From the NCBI RefSeq assembly GCF_021354595.1, contig NZ_JADWYJ010000002.1, forward strand, positions 744,001 through 808,000: DNA of 64,000 nucleotides, written 5' to 3'. The position numbers were made by a program, and so were the translations under genes. The notes beneath the pieces were generated by a model. That model saw only the letters and a list, made by a program, of their open reading frames with translations, ran no database searches and was not told where the DNA came from. This stretch comes from Maribellus sp. CM-23. GTDB lineage: Bacteria; Bacteroidota; Bacteroidia; Bacteroidales; Prolixibacteraceae. Each line of letters starts with the position of its first letter. Within the stretch, counting starts at the first letter, position 1. Shown in pieces: positions 43,750 through 53,011 of this stretch.

Positions 43750-45237
43750 ATGAAAAAGATTAGTTTGATCGCCCTGTTTCAATTGCTCCTCTTATCGGCA
43801 ATTGCCCAAACAAAGTATTTTAATGTTGAAGGGTTTATTTATTTAGATACCAATGAAAACGGTCGGTTCGATGAGAAGGAAAAAGGATTAAAAGGAATAC
43901 CCGTTTCCAACGGAGATACAATCGTGATCACCAACTCAAAAGGTAAGTTTGTTATCCCGGCAGATTCTACTGCCAGCATTTTCCCAATAGTACCAACCGG
44001 CTTCGAAAATACAGGTTCAAAAATAGGGAATGCTAATTTTATCTTTTTGGGGAAACAGGACACAGCAACAACGCTAGCTCTCGGGCTGAAAAGGGTAAAG
44101 CAACCTTCTGCTTTTCGGGTGGGAGCAATTGGCGACCTGCAGGTTAGTAATCAACAGGAAATTTCTTATGCCAACCACACCGTTCTTTCCGAACTTGCCT
44201 CTTCCAACATCGATTTCAATATTTTCCTGGGCGATCTGGTGAACAATAACATCAAAGACCTGCCAACAATCCGCCATATTTTAGAGAAATTACCGACAAA
44301 ATCGTGGACCGTCGCAGGAAATCACGACCGCAACTTCGTCCCTGATTTCCAACAACATACTTTTAACATGGATTTTGGAGCGTCAGATTATGCTTTTAAT
44401 TATGCGGGCGTTCACTTCATCGTTTTAAACGATATTTTTGCCGTAGGCGCTAAGGGATATGAAGGGCGCTTAACCGAAAAGCAACTTCGTTTTATTAAAA
44501 ACGACCTGGCACTGGTTCCAAAGGAAAAACTGGTGGTAATCAGCCAACACATCCCAATGGTTTCAGTAAAAAATAAAGCCGATTTACTAAGCTTGCTTGA
44601 GCCTTACCGAAAAGTACTGATATTGTCAGGGCATACTCACAAAGCCACCCGCCATCATCTGGCTCCCAATGTAATGGAAATTGTAACAGGGGCCTCGTGT
44701 GGAAACTGGTGGTCGGGAGAACGAAACTGGCAGGGAATGCCTGTATCTCTTATGCAATGTGGCTCTCCGCGTAATTATTATATTCTAGACTTTGAAGACG
44801 ACGATTACCGCTTTCATTTTAAAGGCATCGGGCTCGATCCATCCTTGCAAATGACGGTCTGGATCAACGGACAGGATACGCTTTCCCAGCATATTCCATC
44901 CTTACAGGAGCTAAAAACCAATGATGTTCTGGCCAATGTTTATGCGGCTTCCGACGAAACCCTTGTAAAAATGAAAGTAGATGACGGAGAATGGATAAGC
45001 ATGAAAAAAACAAAAATCATTGATCCGAATGTGGCACGCATTGTTCATCAAAATAAAACGGGTATCTATCCAACTGTTTTTAGCAGAAAAGCAGCGCTAC
45101 GCACCTCTGCTTCGCCCCATATTTGGCAAGGAGAGCTACCAGAAAACCTGTCTTCAGGTATCCACCAGCTAACAATTGAGGCGGTTGAATCTAGTGGGTT
45201 TAACGTTTCTGCAAAGCAGACCTTTTTTGTCAAGTAA
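43750..45237 (+). CDS. Secreted calcineurin-like metallophosphoesterase
   Basis: This protein of 495 residues has a signal peptide (about 1-20) and a three-part layout: an N-terminal beta domain (about 24-115) with a calcium-loop-like DTNENGRFDEKE segment, the metallophosphoesterase core, and a C-terminal beta domain (about 345-495). Core motifs are GDLQ (128-131), GDLVNN (161-166), GNHD (190-193), SQH (265-267) and GHTH (294-297), which together provide the two-metal centre. The position usually held by His in GDxH is Gln, as seen in several periplasmic members. It acts in the periplasm or outside the cell; the phosphoester substrate is unknown. It has its own region of about 240 bases upstream, after the previous operon's terminator. 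Confidence 0.92.
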   Translation: MKKISLIALFQLLLLSAIAQTKYFNVEGFIYLDTNENGRFDEKEKGLKGIPVSNGDTIVITNSKGKFVIPADSTASIFPIVPTGFENTGSKIGNANFIFLGKQDTATTLALGLKRVKQPSAFRVGAIGDLQVSNQQEISYANHTVLSELASSNIDFNIFLGDLVNNNIKDLPTIRHILEKLPTKSWTVAGNHDRNFVPDFQQHTFNMDFGASDYAFNYAGVHFIVLNDIFAVGAKGYEGRLTEKQLRFIKNDLALVPKEKLVVISQHIPMVSVKNKADLLSLLEPYRKVLILSGHTHKATRHHLAPNVMEIVTGASCGNWWSGERNWQGMPVSLMQCGSPRNYYILDFEDDDYRFHFKGIGLDPSLQMTVWINGQDTLSQHIPSLQELKTNDVLANVYAASDETLVKMKVDDGEWISMKKTKIIDPNVARIVHQNKTGIYPTVFSRKAALRTSASPHIWQGELPENLSSGIHQLTIEAVESSGFNVSAKQTFFVK

Positions 45238-45277
45238 GGCAGTTCTGAAAAATATTAAAGGAAATTCCAAAACCAGC

Positions 45278-45310
45278 GAGGCGATTCGAAAATTACATCC
45301 GAATCGCCTC
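45278..45310 (+). terminator. Terminator hairpin between convergent genes
   Basis: GAGGCGATTCG and CGAATCGCCTC form a perfect 11-base-pair stem with an 11-base loop, 40 bases after the phosphoesterase stop. The trailing T-run is short (CCTTTTAT). It lies between two convergent genes and may serve both directions. Confidence 0.75.
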
Positions 45311-45357
45311 ACCTTTTATAATGTGCCGGCTAATGCCGACATTATTTCCCTTTCTGA

Positions 45358-46776
45358 TCAGTTATCCTTTTTCCAGTATTGCTCAATTTCTTCCAGGGTT
45401 TTTCCTTTTGTTTCAGGAATCAGCTTGTAAAAGAAGATAGTACCTGCAAAACAGAAAGCTGCAAACGTAAAAAATCCGGCTCCCATGCCTACGCTCGCAA
45501 CGTACCACGGAAAAAGAAATGCTGCGGCAAAGTTGGTTCCCCAGTTGGCAAAAGTTGCCAGTGACATCGCCCTACCCCGGATATGAGTCGGGTAAATTTC
45601 ACCGATTAAAACCCAAATAACTGCATTGATTGACAAGGCCAAACTACCAATGTATATACAAAGCAGTACAACCGTCCAGATGCCCGAAGCGATGTTGGTC
45701 ACAAACAAGGTTCCTATCGCGCACAACGAAACAAAAACGGCTGCCATTCCTCCAATCAGCAAAGGACGACGCCCCCAGCTATCAATTTTTGTCAGTGCAA
45801 TAACCGTAAAAATCAGGTTGATAATGCCGATCAATACCTGAAACTGAACTGCATTGTTCAGCGCAAAACCAGCACCTTCCAAAATGGTTGGACCGTAATA
45901 AATAACAATATTCACCCCTGTAAACTGCCCAAAAACAGAAAGCCCGATTCCTACTGCCAGCGCACGCCGCATGCCGGGCTTTAAAAGCTCGCCCAAGCCT
46001 ACTTTCTTTTTACCAGCTTCATCGGCAGGACGAAGAAGTTTCTCGTCTAATTCGCCATTGATTCGTCGAAGCAAAGCCATGCCTTTCTCAACAAAGCCTT
46101 TGTCAATCAACCAGCGTGGACTTTCCGGAACAAAAAATAACAAGAGGATAAACAATCCGCAGGGAATCATTTCGGCTGCAAACATTCCCCGCCAAATCTC
46201 GGTATTGAATACTTTTCCTAAAATACCGGCGGTAAAAATATTATCGGGTGAAGCGGCATAACGCAACAAGGCCCAGTTTGAAAAATAGGCTAACAAAATC
46301 CCAATAACTATCGACAATTGATACAGTGCAACCAAACGTCCGCGAATTTTTGCCGGAGCAAACTCCGATATGTACATAGGAGAAAGAACAGAGGCCATTC
46401 CGACGCCAAGGCCGCCAACAAGGCGGGCAACAATTAACAAGGTAAAACTGGGAGGAATGGAGGAAAACAAGGCCGACACAAAGAAAAGAAATGCCGCCAG
46501 TATCAGAATGGGTTTTCGCCCGTAGCGGTCGCTTAAACTGCCGGCTACAAAGGCCCCCACAATTGCGCCAATCAGGGCCGAACTTCCAAACCAGCCCACC
46601 ATTAATTTGGACAAGCCAAATTGGGTCTCCACCATACCGAAGGTTCCCGATATTACGGCGGTATCAAAGCCAAACAGCACACCTCCCAAAGATGCCACAA
46701 AACAGGTTAACCCAAGCAGAACTTTATTCCCCGATGGCTTATCCTGATGGACACCTTGATTCATTTTTACATTCAT
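45358..46776 (-). CDS. MFS sugar porter (XylE/GLUT-like)
   Basis: This inner-membrane protein of 472 residues has 12 hydrophobic helices and the signatures of the sugar porter family: GGVLFGFDTAVISG in helix 1, DRYGRKP between helices 2 and 3, PESPRWLIDKG after helix 6, a DSWGRRPLL repeat in the second half, and the C-terminal PETKGKTLEEIEQYW. It should import a monosaccharide with protons. It is the last gene of the minus-strand PUL-like group, 106 bases after the DUF4434-like gene, so it probably takes up the sugar released by that locus. Confidence 0.93.
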   Translation of the reverse strand: MNVKMNQGVHQDKPSGNKVLLGLTCFVASLGGVLFGFDTAVISGTFGMVETQFGLSKLMVGWFGSSALIGAIVGAFVAGSLSDRYGRKPILILAAFLFFVSALFSSIPPSFTLLIVARLVGGLGVGMASVLSPMYISEFAPAKIRGRLVALYQLSIVIGILLAYFSNWALLRYAASPDNIFTAGILGKVFNTEIWRGMFAAEMIPCGLFILLLFFVPESPRWLIDKGFVEKGMALLRRINGELDEKLLRPADEAGKKKVGLGELLKPGMRRALAVGIGLSVFGQFTGVNIVIYYGPTILEGAGFALNNAVQFQVLIGIINLIFTVIALTKIDSWGRRPLLIGGMAAVFVSLCAIGTLFVTNIASGIWTVVLLCIYIGSLALSINAVIWVLIGEIYPTHIRGRAMSLATFANWGTNFAAAFLFPWYVASVGMGAGFFTFAAFCFAGTIFFYKLIPETKGKTLEEIEQYWKKDN

Positions 46777-46882
46777 TGTTTCGATTTTTTTGATTTAGTT
46801 CATTTTATTGTTGCCTGATCAGGATGAGTTCCCTGGCAGAAACAGGCAAAAGTTTAAGGTTGAAAAATTTATTTGTAACGGT

Positions 46883-47926
46883 TTACTTTAGCGCTTTGCC
46901 TTTTGCAAGTTTTTTGTATAAATCCAGCGAATCGGGATGGCCGGCAAAAGTCGGTCCTTCCGCCTGGTTGATCATTCCGGTATACTGGTAGATCAGAATT
47001 TTCTCAACATAGGGCGACACAGCCTCCAGCTGTTGAATAACCCGCTCGGCAGGAGCTGGCAACAAGGCGCTGTGGTATACTTTTCCCTCAAAACGAAAAA
47101 CTTCGACATCTGCCCAAAGACGGGACTTGGCTGCTTTTTTATGAAGTTTATAGAGATTTTCAAAGAAACCGGCGCTTTCTTCAACCCGGGTTTTCTCCAC
47201 CCCAATTTCATCCTGATAAGCTATAAAATCCACATCCAGCTGCTCCAACTGACGCACGTATTGATCATCGAACTCAACATTTCTGGTTCCGTAAGGAGCA
47301 ATCAAGGTTTTGGCTTTTGGCATTAACCGGGCAGCTTCTTTCGACGACTGGTTCACATAATTGATAAAGAAGTCATCGTAATGCCCGCTAATTCCGGTTT
47401 CGTTCGGATAATACCAGCCGTAAAAGCTTTTGTGATGTCCGTATTTTTCGGCAATTTCATTCATTGCTTTCACGCGCAACTTATTCACTTCCGGATCTTT
47501 CATCAACATGGCAGGATTTCTCCACTCTCCGAAAAAGCCATTGCTGACAAAAAAGCGGATGCCATACTTATCGGCCGCAGTAAGTACCACTTCCAAAGGA
47601 TCTTCGCACCCCATTTCGTGTTTTGGCAACAACGAAGTAGGGTAAAAACTTTTATCGTAAATAGCTACATCCAACAATACGAGGTAGCGTAACCCGGCAT
47701 CTGCTATTTCTTTTACTTTGGCATCCCATTGTTCAGCCGTAAATTTCTCCAAAGTAGGATTCCAGTATTTTCCCTCGGCGGCACTGTGGTGCTGAAACTC
47801 AAACCAGGAGCCCTCAATGGGTTTCATCGTTGTTTTTTTCGTTGCAGCCGCCTGCACTTCCTGCAATAAAAAAGGGCTGGCCACCGCCATCGTACCCAGT
47901 GTTCTTAAAAAATTCTTCCGGTTCAT
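46883..47926 (-). CDS. Secreted DUF4434-like TIM-barrel protein, putative glycosidase
   Basis: This protein of 347 residues has an export signal beginning MNRKNFLRTLG, of the Tat-like kind common on Bacteroidota enzymes. The mature part looks like a TIM barrel of the DUF4434 type, with GSWFEFQHHSAAEG at the first strand, a segment reading FYGWYYPNETG (candidate acid Glu) in the middle, DFIAYQDEIGV (second candidate acid) and ADVEVFRFEGK later. This spacing fits glycosidases with a catalytic Glu pair but is not proof. It belongs to the minus-strand PUL-like group between an alpha/alpha-toroid lipoprotein gene, separated by 377 bases, and the MFS porter. Its substrate is unknown. Confidence 0.75.
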   Translation of the reverse strand: MNRKNFLRTLGTMAVASPFLLQEVQAAATKKTTMKPIEGSWFEFQHHSAAEGKYWNPTLEKFTAEQWDAKVKEIADAGLRYLVLLDVAIYDKSFYPTSLLPKHEMGCEDPLEVVLTAADKYGIRFFVSNGFFGEWRNPAMLMKDPEVNKLRVKAMNEIAEKYGHHKSFYGWYYPNETGISGHYDDFFINYVNQSSKEAARLMPKAKTLIAPYGTRNVEFDDQYVRQLEQLDVDFIAYQDEIGVEKTRVEESAGFFENLYKLHKKAAKSRLWADVEVFRFEGKVYHSALLPAPAERVIQQLEAVSPYVEKILIYQYTGMINQAEGPTFAGHPDSLDLYKKLAKGKALK

Positions 47927-48303
47927 CGTAATACAAATCTTTATCTATTCTGTCAAAAATGGTTTCAGCTTGCTGAACAATTACTTATTTCTGTGAAAGA
48001 ATGTCAAAACTAAATATTTTTACTCCGAAAAAAGCATTTAATAAAATATTTTATTAACCTTTTCTACAAATTCATGTCAGAGATGGTTCTTTTTTATTCA
48101 GGTGGCTGTCTGTTCAGTTAGCTTATCAATCAAAACCAAAAACACTTCGCACTTTGGAATCCGTTATCCTCGCTTTTCCACAACAGAAATTCACTACCCA
48201 GCTCAATCCGAAGTCTGTTCTTAACAGATTACTCATAGTTCCTATCTTAGATTATATGCCCAGTCTACTCGTTTGCTATTCATTTCTCCTGAATTTGGGT
48301 GCA
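47927..48303. other. Non-coding gap inside PUL-like region
   Basis: I see no gene, RNA gene or strong hairpin in this 377-base gap. It is the only long gap between the enzyme genes of the minus-strand group, so the DUF4434-like gene and sugar porter may have a separate promoter here. The stretch near the DUF4434 start is A+T-rich, but I could not place promoter boxes. Confidence 0.45.
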
Positions 48304-50463
48304 CTATTCCGAAAGCATTTCTTTTTTTAATGCGGAATGATGTTGGGCAATTTCTGAATTTTTAGTCAGATCCCAGATTGATACATCCATATCTCTTAAG
48401 GCCAGTATAGCCGTTATCCAGCCCTGTGTCCAGCCGGTTTCGATGGCCCAGGCGCCCCAGCCGTGATCAGCATTCGAGCCCCATTGTTCGAATTGCTCAT
48501 AATCAAAGGCGCGCATCCAACCGCCATCCAATTCCGGATGATCGGCTGATTTTACCTGGATACGGCACAAAAACTCCGCTAACTTATCGGTGGCCTTTTT
48601 GATATCAGCATCGCCGGTTGCATAAACTGCCTCGTGCAATCCTAAAAATGCGAAGTTGGTGGTATACAACAAATCGCTTACCGGGTCGCCATTTTGTGCA
48701 ATAAGCGATGCCTCTGTTGTTCCGTAAGCTTCATTCGATTGTGGCGGAGGATAACGTCCCATTTCAATCGATCCCAACTCTTCGCGAATGGCTCCGCATT
48801 CATCCTGAAGTTTCAGGAAATCGTTGACCACGGTCAATAACATTGCGCGGTTTTCTTCCGTGTTTTCCACCCGAAGCAGCCACGATAAGGGTAAAATCAT
48901 TCGTGCCCGCTCCTGCGCCAGTCCGTTGGTCCAGCTCCATCCGCCGGGATAATGCTCCATCATCGTTTTAATTCCGTTTTTGGCGCGGTTCAGAAAAATA
49001 TCATCCCCGGTTTTATCGTAGGCCCACAAATAGCAAGCCCACAAATAGCTTTCAAAATGAGGAGCCAAATTCACGATTTCCTGATTGTAGTAATGTTTCC
49101 AACCATTTTTCTCTAACTGAGGTAAATCAATTCTGCTGCCCCGGAATCCGTTTGCTCCGGTTGTTCGTACGAGAGCCAGCAACGACTTCATCATAATTTC
49201 ATCCCAGTGATTGGATCCGGTAAGAGCGGCAGTTGTCCAGGCTCCCAAAAGAAAACGTGCATTATCGTCGCCGTAGCTGGCGCGATACCAGGCATAATTA
49301 CTAATTCCCCACGGGATTAAACCATAGGCTCCGTGCGACGGATTGGCGTATTCATTTTTTGTTGCAATCGAATTCAGCAGATAGTAATCCAGCAGTTTTT
49401 GCGCTGTTCCCAGGTATTCCTCGTTCCTCAATGCTTTCCCGGCAGTGGCAAAAGCCATGGCTGTTTCACTGATGCAGTCTCCCCGCTCCATGATTCCGAT
49501 CGGCTGGCTGCCATTTTCATCGATTTCGGAGAAAATACATTCAAAAACGCCGTTCGATCCATCTCCTACCGGAATAGCCTCACTCCACGTCAAACGTTGA
49601 ACACCCGAATCAACCATCTCTTTTAGCGTTTCTGCATACGATTCAGGAATAAGCATACGTGCATTTTTATACCATTCCACTCCGCGGGCAAAACTTTCGC
49701 GTTCAACATCTTCCGGCAAAGCATCTTCTTTACCATAAGTCGGCCCCACAACCGGTTCCCAGCTTAAATCTTCGGCTTCGAGTCCGGGGGAAATAAACCC
49801 AAGAATCTGTTTCCACACCACTCCCCATTCTTTTGACGGGGCGTATCTTCCGGAAATAAAACCACTCAGGTTTGTTGTTGACACCAGTACCGGAAGCTCC
49901 TTCATTTCGAGTAAAATGGGAAACTGCTTTTCAGGTAAACCGTAAATGGCCGAATCGAAACCGGCAACGCGCGCCGCCACCATATGTACTTGCGCTGCAT
50001 CAGCTGGTACATTGGTATAATACAAACCGTTTAACCCCAAAATCGTTAAACTGTCGGGCGACGCGTTAAAAAAGCCGGAATTGACCACCACCCGCTCGTG
50101 TTTGGCCTTTTCAATGGCACCCACTTCACTTTGCGGAAGCACGGATGGAAACTCGACATAAGCGCGAACACCTTTTTCCTTTACCAAGGCGTAAAAGTTC
50201 CCGCTCAATTGTTCCGTTCTGTTTGGATAATCCGAAGACAAAACCAAAAGACCGTCTCCACTTTTGGCCTTCTGAATGGCTTCATCGGGTGTGGCATGAA
50301 AAACAAGTTGAATGTTTTTATGGTTTTTCAGTACCTGAATCAAATCATTGTCGGCAGAACCACTCACATGAATGGTATGGCGAGCGCCGCCACAAGCGGC
50401 CAGAAGCAAGGCAAACATGGCCAGACTCCAAACTTTTATTTGTTGCGTTATTCTCCTAATCAT
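48304..50463 (-). CDS. Lipoprotein with putative alpha/alpha-toroid glycosidase-like domain
   Basis: This lipoprotein of 719 residues has its lipidated Cys at position 24 (LLAACGG). Residues of about 30-240 look like an alpha/beta domain of the type seen in glutamine-amidotransferase-like or ThuA-like modules (IQLVFHATPDEAIQ, LLVLSSDYPN). Residues of about 290-700 are helical pairs with aromatic-rich turns such as ANPSHGAYGLIPWGISNYA and GGWSWTNGLAQERARM, as in six-hairpin glycosidases and lyases. The combination suggests a surface or periplasmic glycan-degrading enzyme, but I cannot assign a CAZy family or name the catalytic residues. It follows the permuted SGNH hydrolase gene after 10 bases. 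Confidence 0.7.
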   Translation of the reverse strand: MIRRITQQIKVWSLAMFALLLAACGGARHTIHVSGSADNDLIQVLKNHKNIQLVFHATPDEAIQKAKSGDGLLVLSSDYPNRTEQLSGNFYALVKEKGVRAYVEFPSVLPQSEVGAIEKAKHERVVVNSGFFNASPDSLTILGLNGLYYTNVPADAAQVHMVAARVAGFDSAIYGLPEKQFPILLEMKELPVLVSTTNLSGFISGRYAPSKEWGVVWKQILGFISPGLEAEDLSWEPVVGPTYGKEDALPEDVERESFARGVEWYKNARMLIPESYAETLKEMVDSGVQRLTWSEAIPVGDGSNGVFECIFSEIDENGSQPIGIMERGDCISETAMAFATAGKALRNEEYLGTAQKLLDYYLLNSIATKNEYANPSHGAYGLIPWGISNYAWYRASYGDDNARFLLGAWTTAALTGSNHWDEIMMKSLLALVRTTGANGFRGSRIDLPQLEKNGWKHYYNQEIVNLAPHFESYLWACYLWAYDKTGDDIFLNRAKNGIKTMMEHYPGGWSWTNGLAQERARMILPLSWLLRVENTEENRAMLLTVVNDFLKLQDECGAIREELGSIEMGRYPPPQSNEAYGTTEASLIAQNGDPVSDLLYTTNFAFLGLHEAVYATGDADIKKATDKLAEFLCRIQVKSADHPELDGGWMRAFDYEQFEQWGSNADHGWGAWAIETGWTQGWITAILALRDMDVSIWDLTKNSEIAQHHSALKKEMLSE

Positions 50464-50473
50464 ATCGTTCTCT

Positions 50474-51250
50474 TTATTCTCTTTCTATTATTATTTGCGG
50501 GGCTTCTCCTTTGATAAGCCTTTTTAAAACAGCCGGATAAGTATCTCCTTCGGTGGTTCCTTTTCCTTCCATAAAAACACCACAGGTGATGGAATCACCA
50601 AAGCATACAATTTTCAAACTGCCCAGGTCATCGTAATGCTTTATCAATTGCTTGTATATAAAGCTGGCCAGTAACTGATTGCCTTCTTTGGTAAAATGAA
50701 TGCCATCGTTACTATCGCTGTTGAAGCGGTTTCGGATAATCAGATCTTTCTCGTGCACGGGAATCCCCATCTCTTTAAAGTGCCCAAAAAGATCTATAAA
50801 CAACAAATCCTTTGCCTTGCACAAGGCCCTCAAAGTATCCCGGCCGTTTTCCAGCAATTGCATTGGAGTAGCGGGATACAATGCGGCATCGTGGCGTTCA
50901 AACAGGTGCAACGAATCGGCCGTGGGCGGACTTACCAGAACCACAGAGATACCGTGTTGCAACAGACTGTCGGTTAACTGATTCATATGGTTGTAATAAT
51001 CGCTCACCGAAAGCATTTTACGGGTATTCAGCAAGTCGTTTGTTCCCACCATTACAATCACGAGATCGGGTTTCAATGAAACGACATCAGCAGATACTCT
51101 TCTCAGCAAATCGGCCGAATTGTTTCCAGGGACACCTTTGTTAAACACATCGCCAACCGGCTTCTCTTTTGAACAGGAGAGTACGAAAATGGCTGTTACC
51201 ACCAAAGTCAAAAGTACCAGGCCCGATCGATATCTCTTGGTTCTGTTCAT
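50474..51250 (-). CDS. Lipoprotein SGNH hydrolase with circularly permuted blocks
   Basis: This lipoprotein of 258 residues has its lipidated Cys at position 26. It belongs to the SGNH/GDSL esterase superfamily, but its blocks are in an unusual order. Block II (GVPGNNS, 39-45), block III (GTND, 69-72) and block V (DGIH, 182-185) come first. Block I with the nucleophile Ser (FGDSIT, 217-222) comes last, only about 35 residues from the C-terminus. In ordinary members block I is at the N-terminus and runs into block II. Moving the last 50 residues to the front would restore the usual order exactly. All four catalytic positions (Ser, Gly, Asn, Asp/His) are present, so activity is plausible. A carbohydrate esterase role fits the surrounding PUL-like locus. 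The frame is unbroken, so this is not an assembly join of two genes. Confidence 0.85.
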   Translation of the reverse strand: MNRTKRYRSGLVLLTLVVTAIFVLSCSKEKPVGDVFNKGVPGNNSADLLRRVSADVVSLKPDLVIVMVGTNDLLNTRKMLSVSDYYNHMNQLTDSLLQHGISVVLVSPPTADSLHLFERHDAALYPATPMQLLENGRDTLRALCKAKDLLFIDLFGHFKEMGIPVHEKDLIIRNRFNSDSNDGIHFTKEGNQLLASFIYKQLIKHYDDLGSLKIVCFGDSITCGVFMEGKGTTEGDTYPAVLKRLIKGEAPQIIIERE

Positions 51251-51256
51251 GATGCA

Positions 51257-52975
51257 TTAACTATTGGGCCAGTGTGTTTCCAATCCCTGCGTCCGGATCC
51301 AGCGTTGAAACTCAGTCAATAAGTTTTTCTGTTCCCGAACGGCTCGGGGCGGCACATTTTTCAGCTGAGCAAAAGCTACGAGCATTCCAACAGCTTCGCC
51401 AATGCTCCATTCCACCGGATGAAGGCGGTAACAACCGTTGGTGATGTGTGTGGTCCCAATGTTTTTGTTGGCCGGAAGCAGATTGTTCATCCGTTGCGGA
51501 AGCAAGGCACCCAGCGGTATCTGGAAAGGCAGCGATCCAAAGTCGACGTAGTTGACGCCCTGGCTGCTTGGATGCAAATCAATATGGTAATAACCGGTAC
51601 CGACGCTATCGTAGAAATCAGCCGACTTTTTACCGGCCACATCACCTGCCACCAAACGGCGGTTTTCAGCCCCAACGTGTTCTTCCAATACCGTAAATTC
51701 GGCTTTTATTCTTCGGGCTTCACGGATGTAGGGATATTTTGCCATGCCATCTTCCGTTCCCATCACGTCGCCACGCAATCGCAAACCGGCCCATCCCAGT
51801 CCTCCGTCGGGGCGAGGTGCCTCGGTTTGCAACCAGTAAAACAACGACAGACTTAACTGACGCGCGCCTTCAACATGTTTCTGAAACTCCTTTTCACTTA
51901 CGTCAATCAGGTTCCCGAGGAAATAATCGTTTTGCGGCCAGTTCACAATGGTAATGTCCCCATCGTAGGTACCCGGAGCAAAATTATCTTTGTTAACAAG
52001 CCGGCGGTACAGCCACAGGTTAAGCATATTTCCGGTTTTCTTGCCTTCCGGGTGAAAGCCAAGATCTTTGGGCTTTAATGTTCGTGGATCGGAATAATTC
52101 AGTTCCAATAATTTTCCGGCCCATGGTGTATCCATTTTAGGAACATAGGTACTCCAGAAATCATAATCTTTCGGACGATCGATGATGTTGTTCACACCGG
52201 GTTGGTAATCCATTGCAAAACATAAGGTAAACGCCTGGTTGTTTTTGGGATTCGCCACTTCAGGTGCGTGCAACTCGCCCGTCTGACTTTTTGACTCGGT
52301 TCCAGTAAAGTACTCAGTTCCTGTCATCGGAAGCAAATCGCCACATTCGGTAGCATCGATAAAGTAAGTTGCATTAAGCACCACGCTCTCATCATTTTTC
52401 AGATCGTGTGCCTGAATCGCTTTTACCTCATCTCCCGTTACATCTGCCGCATCGATTTTATGCTCGGTCAGCAATGTCAGCTTTCCGGTGCTGATGTAGG
52501 GCAGTAACATTTCGGTCAGCACGGCAACAGTTACAAGTGGTTCGTGACAAATCCGAGAAACAGATCCATCGCCCGGATTCAGGTTGGTACGACTCTTGGC
52601 ATCGGCGGTTAAGGGATAATTTCGTTTGTAGTAATCCCGAATCCTGTTTCTGTAATCGCGGTACGAAGCAGGTGCTCCGTGCGTTTCAATCCAGTAATGC
52701 TCATCGGGCGGAACGCCTTGTTGCGAAACCTGTCCACCAATCCAGTCGGTTTCTTCGGTTAAAATTACTTTTAGCCCGTTACGGCAAGCCGCCAAAGCAG
52801 CCGCACAACCACCTAAACCGCCTCCGGCAATAACCACATCAGCAGCTAATTCATCTGCCTTATTCTTTATTTTTTTTGAACGACTGGTAGTGGCAGCCTG
52901 TGTGATGGAAGGTGCGGCCAGCAAAACGCCACCGCTTCCGGCTGAAACCAATGATAAAAAATTACGTCTTTTCAT
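51257..52975 (-). CDS. Secreted FAD-dependent oxidoreductase
   Basis: This protein of 572 residues starts with a Tat-like signal (MKRRNFLSLVSAG), in keeping with export of a folded cofactor protein. The FAD-binding motif GGGLGG lies at 51-56 in the sequence DVVIAGGGLGG, followed by an acidic strand end at about residue 75 (TEETDWIGGQVS). The downstream DATECGDLLPMTG motif is typical of the FAD_oxidored (PF12831-like) family. Members of this family are frequent in Bacteroidota carbohydrate loci, where their reactions are mostly unknown. It lies between the SGNH hydrolase gene (6-base gap) and the large putative glycosidase gene. Confidence 0.88.
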   Translation of the reverse strand: MKRRNFLSLVSAGSGGVLLAAPSITQAATTSRSKKIKNKADELAADVVIAGGGLGGCAAALAACRNGLKVILTEETDWIGGQVSQQGVPPDEHYWIETHGAPASYRDYRNRIRDYYKRNYPLTADAKSRTNLNPGDGSVSRICHEPLVTVAVLTEMLLPYISTGKLTLLTEHKIDAADVTGDEVKAIQAHDLKNDESVVLNATYFIDATECGDLLPMTGTEYFTGTESKSQTGELHAPEVANPKNNQAFTLCFAMDYQPGVNNIIDRPKDYDFWSTYVPKMDTPWAGKLLELNYSDPRTLKPKDLGFHPEGKKTGNMLNLWLYRRLVNKDNFAPGTYDGDITIVNWPQNDYFLGNLIDVSEKEFQKHVEGARQLSLSLFYWLQTEAPRPDGGLGWAGLRLRGDVMGTEDGMAKYPYIREARRIKAEFTVLEEHVGAENRRLVAGDVAGKKSADFYDSVGTGYYHIDLHPSSQGVNYVDFGSLPFQIPLGALLPQRMNNLLPANKNIGTTHITNGCYRLHPVEWSIGEAVGMLVAFAQLKNVPPRAVREQKNLLTEFQRWIRTQGLETHWPNS

Positions 52976-53011
52976 GTTATGTTTTTTCTACTATTTATAT
53001 TTATTCCTGTG

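Noticed and set aside
46814..46844. Hairpin TGCCTG...CAGGCA between the DUF4434-like gene and the sugar porter gene
   Set aside because: The stem has only six pairs with a long loop and no T-run; it is not strong enough to call a terminator.
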